The notes below the pieces were generated by a model. That model was given only the letters and a program-made list of their open reading frames with translations. It was not told the origin of the DNA and searched no databases. The translations under genes and the position numbers were made by a program. Source: Candidatus Thorarchaeota archaeon MP11T_1 (GTDB lineage: Archaea > Asgardarchaeota > Thorarchaeia > Thorarchaeales > Thorarchaeaceae). From it: a stretch of DNA of 6,368 bases. The DNA lies in contig PJET01000228.1 of the NCBI GenBank assembly GCA_002825515.1, forward strand, positions 1-6,368, written 5' to 3'. This document shows, piece by piece, positions 1-6,368 of the stretch; within the stretch, counting starts at the first letter, position 1, and every line of letters starts with the position of its first letter.

Positions 1-1944
1 CTCGATACCCAACAAAACTTGGGAAAAGGGATGGATCATCTAGCTATTAAAACAGCTATGGTGGTACAACCATTTCTAGGTATTATACCAAAAAGTATTA
101 CCGGTATGGGAGAGTTAGGAAAGGCTGGTTATGATGCCGGTCAAACTATTTCAGAATCATTTTCAGCTGTGGCTCCATTACTTTCTATGGGTTTGGGAAA
201 AGAATTAACAGAGGGTCTTCAAGAAGCTGCTAATATGGCATCTCGTACATATGAATTACAACGAGGATTAGTTGGTATTGCTGCTGCTCAGGGTAACCTG
301 AGTAAAATGATGGACGATGGTAAGTTTTCCACAGAAGGTATGAACGAAGCCATGACTGATATGTCAGATTTAGCTTACGAAAGTGCTGTAGCTACCGGTC
401 AATCAGTTGGTTCCGTCATGAATTTAGCGAGAGCACTTAAAACGATTCCTGGTGCTTTATCAGAACCTATACAAGTAGGAGGTAATTGGACCAGCCAACT
501 CACTTTAACATCACAAGTTGCAGCAGCCTTTGGTAAGGAACAAAGCGAAGTAGCGGCAGATCTCTCAAAGATGTACACTGAGATGGAACTCAAAGGAACC
601 AAATCTTTTGAGGTCATAACTAAGTTGTATACAGCCGCTGGTGACTCTAAACTACGTTCCGACGCATTTACCGAATCAGTAATGGGAATTGCTGGTAGTT
701 TCAAGATACTGGGTGATAACACTGAAGCAGCAACTAATGTAGTCAAAGCATTTGATACCGCGTTTAAGGATAGCGAGATTAGCCCCGCTGCCATGCAGGA
801 AGTCATCACAGGTATGACCGAGGGCATCAAAAACATGGAACGTGGCACTCAGGCATTCATTTCCGCTCAGACAGGTGGTCCTGGTGGTTTAGCTGGTGCA
901 TTCCAAATTGAATACGCCATGCAAACAGGAAATATGGAAGAGGTTCTCGAAAGAACTATGAGAGCCATGCAAGCTCAGTTTGGTGGCGAAGTTCTCACAT
1001 TAAAGGATGCCGCAGAAAATCCCGCTTTAGCTGGTGAGTTTTACAAGCAAGTACAGTATTTGACCCAGGTTGCTGGTGTGGCTAAGAGCGATCGAGAGGC
1101 GTATCGAATTCTTGAAGCTATGCAATCGGGCGTAATGGATATGCTTCGTCCTGGTGCCGAAGGCACAGAGAGAGCTGAGATATTATCAAAGGTTCAAGAA
1201 AGGGGTATGCAAGAACAAGAGAGAACCACTTCTGCTGTTGTAAGAGTTCAACAAGTATTAGAGAGGTGGCAATTATCCTCAAGTCAGGAACTATCAAATA
1301 TAAATACTCAGCTTGTATCTCTGGTAGGTATAGATAAAAAAATGGCCGAAATGGTTGAAACAAGTGCTACTCGTGGCATACGTGGTATGGCAGGGCCTAG
1401 AGCGGAAACTGCAATTATTGGTGGGACTGAGGAGGATTATATAAATGATCTTAGAGAGAAAATGTCAAAAGGAACAGATTTTGCGGTAAATATGCTCGGT
1501 GGAATGGTGCCCTTTGGAGAAAGGGCGTATGGAATGTTAAAAAAACCAGGAGAGACAGGTGGGGGACTTCGTGGGTTACTAGCTGCGGCTATGCCAAAAA
1601 AAACAGAAGAAGAACTAGCAACCACTCCTGTTGCTCTTCCGCCTGGTACAAGAGCTGGAATGGGTGCTCTTCCGGGCGGTGCTCCAGAAATTCCACTTCC
1701 CGCACCGGCTGGGCCAGGTGGCATATTGCGAGGAGCCGGAGCCGGCGCAGTAAATCCAATGGAATACTTTATGGAGAGAGGTGAATTCCCACCAATAACC
1801 GTAGAGCACGCACCTATTGAAGTGAATATAAATCTGAGCGAGCCGTTCAATCAAAAAGTAAAAGCAATAGCGGAGGGAGTTTACGAGCAACGTGAAGGAG
1901 GAAGACAGAGACAGAGGCAAGGTGGTAATGCAGCGACAAAATGA
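1..1944 (+). CDS. Tail tape measure protein, C-terminal part (5' partial)
   Basis: The frame is open from base 1, so the gene begins upstream. 647 residues are visible before the TGA at 1942-1944. A TTG at 19 could be read as a start, but it has no Shine-Dalgarno site and the frame continues upstream of it. Tape measures set tail length inside the tube and are ejected at infection. The visible part is long, cysteine-free and rich in Ala, Gly, Met and Gln. It is mostly predicted helix, with a Gly-rich hinge (residues about 291-300) and a helical, coiled-coil-like stretch at about 391-451. Residues 531-590 form a Pro/Gly/Ala linker. Residues 596-630 form an alternating hydrophobic segment (ITVEHAPIEVNINL) followed by a short helix, and a basic Arg/Gln/Gly tail ends the protein. 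Linker plus short amphipathic end is common at tape-measure C termini, which meet the tail tip. The next two genes, adaptor-like and hub-like, support the call. The family is inferred from composition and context; no catalytic motif is seen. Confidence 0.72.
   Translation, partial: LDTQQNLGKGMDHLAIKTAMVVQPFLGIIPKSITGMGELGKAGYDAGQTISESFSAVAPLLSMGLGKELTEGLQEAANMASRTYELQRGLVGIAAAQGNLSKMMDDGKFSTEGMNEAMTDMSDLAYESAVATGQSVGSVMNLARALKTIPGALSEPIQVGGNWTSQLTLTSQVAAAFGKEQSEVAADLSKMYTEMELKGTKSFEVITKLYTAAGDSKLRSDAFTESVMGIAGSFKILGDNTEAATNVVKAFDTAFKDSEISPAAMQEVITGMTEGIKNMERGTQAFISAQTGGPGGLAGAFQIEYAMQTGNMEEVLERTMRAMQAQFGGEVLTLKDAAENPALAGEFYKQVQYLTQVAGVAKSDREAYRILEAMQSGVMDMLRPGAEGTERAEILSKVQERGMQEQERTTSAVVRVQQVLERWQLSSSQELSNINTQLVSLVGIDKKMAEMVETSATRGIRGMAGPRAETAIIGGTEEDYINDLREKMSKGTDFAVNMLGGMVPFGERAYGMLKKPGETGGGLRGLLAAAMPKKTEEELATTPVALPPGTRAGMGALPGGAPEIPLPAPAGPGGILRGAGAGAVNPMEYFMERGEFPPITVEHAPIEVNINLSEPFNQKVKAIAEGVYEQREGGRQRQRQGGNAATK
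1632..1674 (+). repeat. In-phase 10-bp direct repeat in tape-measure linker
   Basis: The sequence TGCTCTTCCG occurs at 1632-1641 and again at 1665-1674. The offset is exactly 33 bases, so both copies are read in the same frame, giving ALPPG and ALPGG. The repeat lies in the Pro/Gly/Ala linker of the tape measure. It looks like the trace of a small in-frame duplication in a low-complexity linker and not a regulatory site. Confidence 0.5.
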
Positions 1945-1948
1945 GGTG
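1943..1948 (+). promoter_or_regulatory. Ribosome binding site for the adaptor gene
   Basis: GAGGTG lies just before the ATG at 1952 and matches the anti-Shine-Dalgarno sequence over six bases. It overlaps the TGA stop of the tape measure gene (1942-1944). The two genes are therefore tightly linked and may be translationally coupled. It supports 1952 as the start. Confidence 0.8.
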
Positions 1949-1951
1949 TAA

Positions 1952-2926
1952 ATGGCAAACTTTCTAGAGCAAATAAATGATGGAGTTGATAAAGCTTTTG
2001 ATGCAGCAACTGGCGTTGTGCGCGGAGCACTATCATCCGCTGCTGCTGGATTCTCTAATTTAGCTAATTTACCCTCACCTTCTGGTAGCCAAATTCGTCA
2101 GGCCAGAATCTCCAGTCTACGAACCGCAAATGCTGTTCGTAATATGGTCCGTTGGTTTTTACCAGAGACCGGCATCGTGGAGATGTATATTAATCCACAA
2201 AATATCAGTTACAATGATAAGAAACATATTCCAGCTCCCACCCGTACCCGTGGGGGATATCTAATCCAATACTGGGGCGAAGAATTAGGAACTATATCTT
2301 TAAGCGGAATCACAGGCTCATCTGGTGTTGAAGGAATCAATGTTCTGTATGATATCTATCGTAATGAGCAAGTATCATTGGATGCTTTGGCATTGGCGGT
2401 AGAAGCTGCTCGTGATAGAGAATCACTCGAAGGGGGGATACTAAGTGATTTATTTAGTGGAGAAGCGCTATTGGGTGGCGTTGGAAGAGCACTTGGTGTT
2501 GGTGCTGATGCGATATTTGATCAAGTAACAAACGTCATTGAGAGTGGTAATATCAATCCCGTCACCCCTAGACCTACATTAGCATCTATTGCATTCCAAA
2601 CAGAAATGTATTGGTCTGGTTGGGTTTTCCGCGGTTACTTCAATTCAATGAGTGTAACGGAAAGTGCAGAAAAACTCGGTTTATTTGAATATAAAATGGA
2701 ATTTACTGTTGTTCAGAAGCGCGGATTGCGTTTGAACTTCATGCCCTGGCATCGCAGTGCCACTAATGGTCCATCCAATTCTGACCCTGCATTTGGCCCA
2801 CCATATTCATTCGCCACTTTGCGTGACCCAATCCCAAGGAGAGATGTAACGCAGGATGATTTGTCTCGGTTGACTAGGGCTAGGGCATCGATCGATCAGG
2901 CGCTCCAAAGCGCACGGCCGCTGTGA
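1952..2926 (+). CDS. Phage tail tip/baseplate adaptor-like structural protein
   Basis: This is a complete 324-residue protein with an ATG start, a good Shine-Dalgarno site and a TGA stop. Residues 1-70 are Ala/Ser-rich and mostly helical. Residues 74-140 carry a pattern familiar from phage tail and baseplate adaptors: a short hydrophobic strand leading to INPQNISY, then TRTRGGYLIQYWGEEL, then ISLSGITGSSG, then a helix ending in YRNEQ. A second beta part follows at 209-260 (SIAFQTEMYWSGWVFRGYF, then a strand ending TVVQKRG). A Gly/Ala-rich, amphipathic stretch (141-208) separates the two halves. The C-terminal 65 residues are Pro-rich, then helical and charged. It has no cysteine, signal peptide or membrane span. 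The role inferred is joining the tail tube end to the hub, as for XkdP or gp53-like proteins, although no LysM domain is visible. Position between tape measure and hub fits this. A distal tail (Dit-like) protein of a siphovirus is the main alternative. The exact family is unproven. Confidence 0.6.
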   Translation: MANFLEQINDGVDKAFDAATGVVRGALSSAAAGFSNLANLPSPSGSQIRQARISSLRTANAVRNMVRWFLPETGIVEMYINPQNISYNDKKHIPAPTRTRGGYLIQYWGEELGTISLSGITGSSGVEGINVLYDIYRNEQVSLDALALAVEAARDRESLEGGILSDLFSGEALLGGVGRALGVGADAIFDQVTNVIESGNINPVTPRPTLASIAFQTEMYWSGWVFRGYFNSMSVTESAEKLGLFEYKMEFTVVQKRGLRLNFMPWHRSATNGPSNSDPAFGPPYSFATLRDPIPRRDVTQDDLSRLTRARASIDQALQSARPL

Positions 2927-2929
2927 TAT

Positions 2930-2935
2930 AGGGAG
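2930..2935 (+). promoter_or_regulatory. Ribosome binding site for the hub-like gene
   Basis: AGGGAG lies four bases before the ATG at 2940, within the 13-base gap after the adaptor stop. It fixes 2940 as the start of the long third gene. No promoter or terminator is visible in this gap. Confidence 0.78.
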
Positions 2936-2939
2936 TAAT

Positions 2940-5900
2940 ATGGGTTTTCTATCTTCGCTTGGTGGTATCATCAACGATCAATTCGGGATTGGTGAAAATA
3001 CATCTCATTCCCTAGATAATGTATCAGATGGACTCGTACGTGATTCTTTTGGAAAACTCGGTGAATACGCTAAGAAAATCGATCAGAGTGCCGAGCGATA
3101 CTACATGGAGGATGGTTTTATCCGAGATTTGCGTCCACGGTCTCGTTCTATTCTATTCCAACAGCCTGATATTTATGTCGTTATCAAAAAGAGAATGTTT
3201 TCGACACTTCAAGATAACTGTAGGCTTGATTTATTAGAAGAAAAAGAACGTATTCTTATTGCTGCTACCAAAAGATTGTTCCAAAACAAAACACGTCTAT
3301 TGGCAGCTTATGAGAAACTAACTAAAATTGAACAATTAGCTTTCGATTCTGGAAGGTTTAATACATTCTTGGGACCTTTCTTTTTTGATCTTATCGATAG
3401 TACTGGAGATTTTTTCAACATTTTCAATATCGGTGGTACTACAAAGGCAGCTATAGATAAACTGAGAAAAGTTATCTCATATGGCGAGCCAGGTCAATAT
3501 AGCAACTGGACAACCAACGACTATGATGCTGTTTTTGGGAAAGACATTGGTGAGGGGCCGGGTACATTTGAGCTGACCAATATAGCTTCTGTAACAACAC
3601 AAGTATCTACGGAGTGGGGTGGTGGCAATGCCAAACTCACGATAGAAGATCCATACAATTTACTTACTGTCACCGAGAAAGATATTGACCAAGCATTGAC
3701 GGATGTTACTAATCCAATGCGGACTGGTACGTTTTTCAAGTTTACCGATATCGAACTCCAGAATCGTATCAAAGAACTGAAATCTGAACTTGCTGTCATG
3801 CGAGCTTCTAGACAGGCAAGTCAAATCACATTTAAACTCAGCCCTGGTACTGTCTTTTCCAAGCGAGTTCGTGCCATTCTTGATGATGAAGGTGTTGAGA
3901 TTAAGTTCGAATATTCGACTGGTGTTCAGGATGCTTTTGAAGGATTTGAGAGCGCCTCGAATTTCTTTGATGTTGCTAGCTCGGTTGGTAGTTTATTCTC
4001 TACCGGCTCTGTGCAAATTGAATCACAGTTTCTAGCTGGGAATGAGGGTGGTAATATTAGCCCGAGCAATCAACTCACCAGTTCTGAGGCGAATAAATTC
4101 ACCGAGATTATCTCTGATGTTTTTACTTTGTTGGCTCAGAGGCAGACGAGTCGCCGTGAACTCAAGAAGCGCAATGCTGAAATCAACTATGCTCGAAACA
4201 GAATGCGTCTATTTTTCAATGGTAAGTATGTTATCCAACCAATGGACACAGTCACTATCTGGATGAATACCAGAACTGATGAAGATGCACGGCTTCCGGG
4301 TGGTTTTGCCAAGCAGCAAAATGAACGCGGCTTGGGTTTAGCACAGAAATTCGACACGATAGTCAAAAACATCAATAATCAATTGGCAGCATTGTCAGAT
4401 CCGTTTGGAAGCGGAGGTGGAGAAACTGTACTCAGTTTCGAAGATGTTGAGCGATTGAGTGTTGTTGGCCCGGACATGCCGAGATGGCTATGGCGTCAAT
4501 TCCGCCAAGATATCACAGCCCAACCGACAGGACCATGTATATTTTCTGGGATTGTAGGAACGGGCAATCAGGGAGTTAGTGGATCTTGGAGTGATGGTAA
4601 ATGGACCATCACTGTCAATTGTGAAGATAACACAGGATATTTCGATAAGGGACAGGTCAATTTCAAACCTGCCGCGGATGTTTTCAACGCTTCGATTTAC
4701 GATCCACTGACACCGTTTGATGTGAGTTTTGATGCTGCTACTGGTGTACCCATTAACGAAATCAGTGCAGGAGATTTTCCACCGTTGTTACCAGAGAATC
4801 AGAAACTACTCTTAAGTGGTTCTACGGTTTTTAGTAGTGGTCCACATAAAGGTTCTACAGCAACGGCAGAGAAAGTTACAGATCCATCATCAAAAGAATT
4901 AGCTTTTGATAGTTTCAGGTCTGTTATTTATTCTCCGGATGGTATGGTTTATCGCTGGAAGCAGGGTATCCAAACACTGACTTGGAGTGGTAGGCAGAAT
5001 TCGCAGACATCTATTGATCAAGAAAAGGCTGTTTTACTCACAGCCCAGCCGTTTGCTGGTCAGGATGTCATGAATGTTATTTCACTTCTCGTCACTGGCC
5101 ATCCATATAACTATGGCACCTTCCTTAAAGCTGCAATTGCAAATGGAAATTCTATTGGTAGAAAAGATGAGGTTAATAATCTAGCAGCTGCGCAAACATA
5201 CATCCAGGGCCTGTTGTCAGATATCGAGAGAAATAATGCAATTTGGGGTGGTTTTATACCGCACAAAAAATTGACGATGAACCCGGCGATGGAGAGTTTT
5301 ATTGCTTCGCAGCGTCTCGATTTAATCACGCAAAATGAGAAGCTGAAGCAGAAACTAAATGAACGAGCTAAGGTTGAGGATGAATTAACTTTACAACTGG
5401 CTGGTTTTCAACCTCCAGCTGGTTTAATTGGCCGAGATGAAGAGGGTCGAGCTGTTGGGCGTAGCGCCCAATCTAGCGTTGGCCCAGATCTCGACGTACA
5501 GGGAGCAGGAACAGCACTGGAGACTAAGATTGTATCGCTCAGTAATGAGATTCGCGCTCTTCAAAACGAATATGATGCTACCATTAGCAATCAAGTCGCT
5601 AATAATCCTGATATTGGACTCACCTTGATTGGCGATGATGTAAATGCAAATCCAACTCTAACTTCTATTGATGATGCTAAATCTACTCCGGCGCAGAAGC
5701 AAAGAGATGAACTTCAGTTGAGACAGAATCTATTCAGATTTACAGCGCGTAGATTCTGGCAAGTTCGTGCCAATATGGATCAAAATCTCTTTATAGTTGA
5801 TGATCAGTACGATAAGAACTTCGACATCCAAGCTTTCGAAAGGAAGATTGGAAACAAGATTGAAGTGTTTAATAGTGAGTACGATACCATTGGCGATAAG

Positions 5901-6368
5901 ATTACCAGTGTAAAGAATCTGTTAGGATTAGAATGTTTTGCCAATACACAGGGCCATATTGAGGTTCGACCACCATTGTATAATCGAATCCCAAGTTCGG
6001 TGTTCTATAAGATGTTCCAGGATCGTGAGGAAACTGGCGTCAAAGTTTTTCCAGATTTCTTAGAAAACCTATACTTTAATCAGATCAGAGCTATTTTTAA
6101 CCAAATCGAGATTATAGAAGATGAGATTCGATTACGGGCAATTTCTCTAGGTGCCAGGGATGATAGAGAAATCATCGGATTAATAACTACTGGGGGGAAC
6201 TCTGTTCCATTCGGTCAATTTACTTTCCTCACAGATTTTAATGGTGATGGTAGGATTGGAACTAGATCCCTCTGGAACGTACTGACACAAACCAGTCCTG
6301 ATTTGATCGAAAGTTGGGACAACACAGCACTAAAGGAACTGGATCAAATTAGCGAACAGATATCCACT
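2940..6368 (+). CDS. Giant baseplate hub-like structural protein (3' partial)
   Basis: Starting at ATG 2940, the frame stays open for 1143 codons to the window end, so the protein is longer than this. The N terminus (residues 1-60) is short and Gly-rich. It is followed by DGFIRDLRPRSRSILFQQPD and a hydrophobic strand (IYVVIKK), then helices to about 135. Hub-type beta segments appear at 206-250 (ending GGGNAKLTIEDPYNLL), 425-446 (FFNGKYVIQPMDTVTIWMNT), 531-580 (FSGIVG, then KWTITVNCEDNTGYFD) and 661-685. Segments of this kind occur in gpD/gp27/XkdQ-like hubs. Charged coiled-coil-like helices lie at about 271-290, 793-820, 856-885 and 1041-1066. Residues 965-1022 form a well-ordered block (GDKITSVKNLLGLECFANT, then IEVRPPLYNRIPSSVF). 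An EF-hand-like loop is at 1099-1110. Only four cysteines are seen, at 94, 533, 561 and 999. It would form the platform of the tail tip around the spike. Hubs are usually about 300-400 residues, so this one is heavily expanded. Family assignment rests on motif patterns and neighbours. Confidence 0.65.
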   Translation, partial: MGFLSSLGGIINDQFGIGENTSHSLDNVSDGLVRDSFGKLGEYAKKIDQSAERYYMEDGFIRDLRPRSRSILFQQPDIYVVIKKRMFSTLQDNCRLDLLEEKERILIAATKRLFQNKTRLLAAYEKLTKIEQLAFDSGRFNTFLGPFFFDLIDSTGDFFNIFNIGGTTKAAIDKLRKVISYGEPGQYSNWTTNDYDAVFGKDIGEGPGTFELTNIASVTTQVSTEWGGGNAKLTIEDPYNLLTVTEKDIDQALTDVTNPMRTGTFFKFTDIELQNRIKELKSELAVMRASRQASQITFKLSPGTVFSKRVRAILDDEGVEIKFEYSTGVQDAFEGFESASNFFDVASSVGSLFSTGSVQIESQFLAGNEGGNISPSNQLTSSEANKFTEIISDVFTLLAQRQTSRRELKKRNAEINYARNRMRLFFNGKYVIQPMDTVTIWMNTRTDEDARLPGGFAKQQNERGLGLAQKFDTIVKNINNQLAALSDPFGSGGGETVLSFEDVERLSVVGPDMPRWLWRQFRQDITAQPTGPCIFSGIVGTGNQGVSGSWSDGKWTITVNCEDNTGYFDKGQVNFKPAADVFNASIYDPLTPFDVSFDAATGVPINEISAGDFPPLLPENQKLLLSGSTVFSSGPHKGSTATAEKVTDPSSKELAFDSFRSVIYSPDGMVYRWKQGIQTLTWSGRQNSQTSIDQEKAVLLTAQPFAGQDVMNVISLLVTGHPYNYGTFLKAAIANGNSIGRKDEVNNLAAAQTYIQGLLSDIERNNAIWGGFIPHKKLTMNPAMESFIASQRLDLITQNEKLKQKLNERAKVEDELTLQLAGFQPPAGLIGRDEEGRAVGRSAQSSVGPDLDVQGAGTALETKIVSLSNEIRALQNEYDATISNQVANNPDIGLTLIGDDVNANPTLTSIDDAKSTPAQKQRDELQLRQNLFRFTARRFWQVRANMDQNLFIVDDQYDKNFDIQAFERKIGNKIEVFNSEYDTIGDKITSVKNLLGLECFANTQGHIEVRPPLYNRIPSSVFYKMFQDREETGVKVFPDFLENLYFNQIRAIFNQIEIIEDEIRLRAISLGARDDREIIGLITTGGNSVPFGQFTFLTDFNGDGRIGTRSLWNVLTQTSPDLIESWDNTALKELDQISEQIST
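5455..5471 (+). repeat. Perfect inverted repeat (7-bp stem, 3-nt loop) inside hub gene
   Basis: TTGGGCG (5455-5461) and CGCCCAA (5465-5471) are perfect reverse complements around a TAG loop. A second partial copy of the right arm, GCCCA, is at 5482-5486. There is no T-run after the stem and the coding frame continues, so this is not a convincing terminator. It lies in a part of the hub that encodes a Gly/Arg/Ser-rich linker (about residues 826-857). Confidence 0.55.
6234..6269 (+). other. EF-hand-like calcium-binding loop in hub protein
   Basis: Hub residues 1099-1110 read DFNGDGRIGTRS. Asp1, Asn3, Asp5, Gly6 and Ile8 match the start of a canonical EF-hand or dockerin calcium loop. Position 12 is Ser where Glu or Asp is usual, so the loop may bind calcium weakly or in a different way. 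A helix-like stretch follows it. Only one such loop is visible before the window ends. Confidence 0.45.

Noticed and set aside
19..21. TTG at 19 as the true start of the first gene
   Set aside because: The frame is open back to base 1, there is no Shine-Dalgarno site before it, and the protein begins mid-pattern. A 5' partial gene is the better reading.
399..848. 149-codon open frame on the minus strand
   Set aside because: It lies wholly inside the tape measure gene, has no ribosome site or recognisable pattern, and its Ser/Leu/Val-rich product looks like an antisense shadow.
1118..1363. Minus-strand frame with a hydrophobic, membrane-like product
   Set aside because: It is antisense to the charged helical part of the tape measure, with no start signal. 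Hydrophobicity is an artefact of complementing Glu/Gln/Lys codons.
1437..1850. 137-codon minus-strand frame rich in Pro, Gly and Ala
   Set aside because: It is the mirror of the GC-rich linker of the tape measure. The composition follows from the sense strand.
2887..2896. Palindrome ATCGATCGAT near the end of the adaptor gene, next to a short CTAGGG tandem
   Set aside because: It lies in coding sequence for Arg/Ala/Ser/Ile/Asp residues. It is too short to support a binding or attachment site.
3019..4266. Short plus-strand frames at 3019-3237, 3790-4035 and 4042-4266
   Set aside because: All are out of frame inside the uninterrupted hub reading frame that begins at 2940, and their products show no phage-like pattern.
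3521..5329. Minus-strand frames at 3521-3799, 4187-4375 and 5111-5329
   Set aside because: All are antisense to the hub gene, short and without start signals or recognisable products.
5455..5471. Rho-independent terminator at the hairpin
   Set aside because: There is no T-run after the stem and the hub frame continues for about 900 bases beyond it.
5428..5628. 66-codon plus-strand frame
   Set aside because: It is out of frame inside the hub gene and no Shine-Dalgarno site was recognised for it.
1..6368. Stop-codon reassignment as in some huge phages
   Set aside because: TGA ends both complete genes next to a proper downstream start, and no TAG or TAA occurs in frame in any of the three genes.

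Overview
The window is a densely packed, single-strand stretch of virion structural genes from a tailed bacteriophage or a prophage. It could also belong to a related tail-like particle. Three genes run left to right with 7 and 13 bases between them. The gene order (C-terminal end of a tape measure, then a small tail-tip or baseplate adaptor, then a very large hub-like protein) is the usual order at the tail-tip end of a phage tail module. In Bacillus PBSX-like tails the equivalent order is tape measure, XkdP, XkdQ. The host cannot be read from this sequence. Composition is moderate to AT-leaning. TGA ends both complete genes, and no in-frame TAG or TAA occurs in any of the three reading frames, so there is no sign of stop-codon reassignment.

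Layout: positions 1-1944 hold the last 647 codons of a gene that starts upstream. It is Ala/Gly/Met-rich, mostly helical, and ends in a Pro/Gly/Ala linker plus a short amphipathic tail, as expected for a tape measure. Positions 1952-2926 hold a complete 324-residue protein with a two-part beta-rich core typical of phage tail adaptor or baseplate proteins. From 2940 to the window end (6368) there is one uninterrupted frame of 1143 codons with no stop, the 5' part of a giant hub-like baseplate protein. Several shorter open frames on both strands inside these genes are shadows of them.

How they would work together: the tape measure sets tail length inside the tube, and its C terminus usually sits at the tail tip. 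The second protein would join tube and baseplate, and the third would form the hub platform that holds the tip or spike. Good Shine-Dalgarno sites in both junctions and the absence of a visible promoter or terminator suggest one late-expressed transcript.

There is no RNA gene, CRISPR array, mobile element or defence system in the window. The most noteworthy points are the unusual size and modular build of the hub-like protein, its EF-hand-like loop near the window end, the GC-rich linker with an in-phase duplication in the tape measure, and a small perfect hairpin inside the hub gene. No wholly new system is evident.
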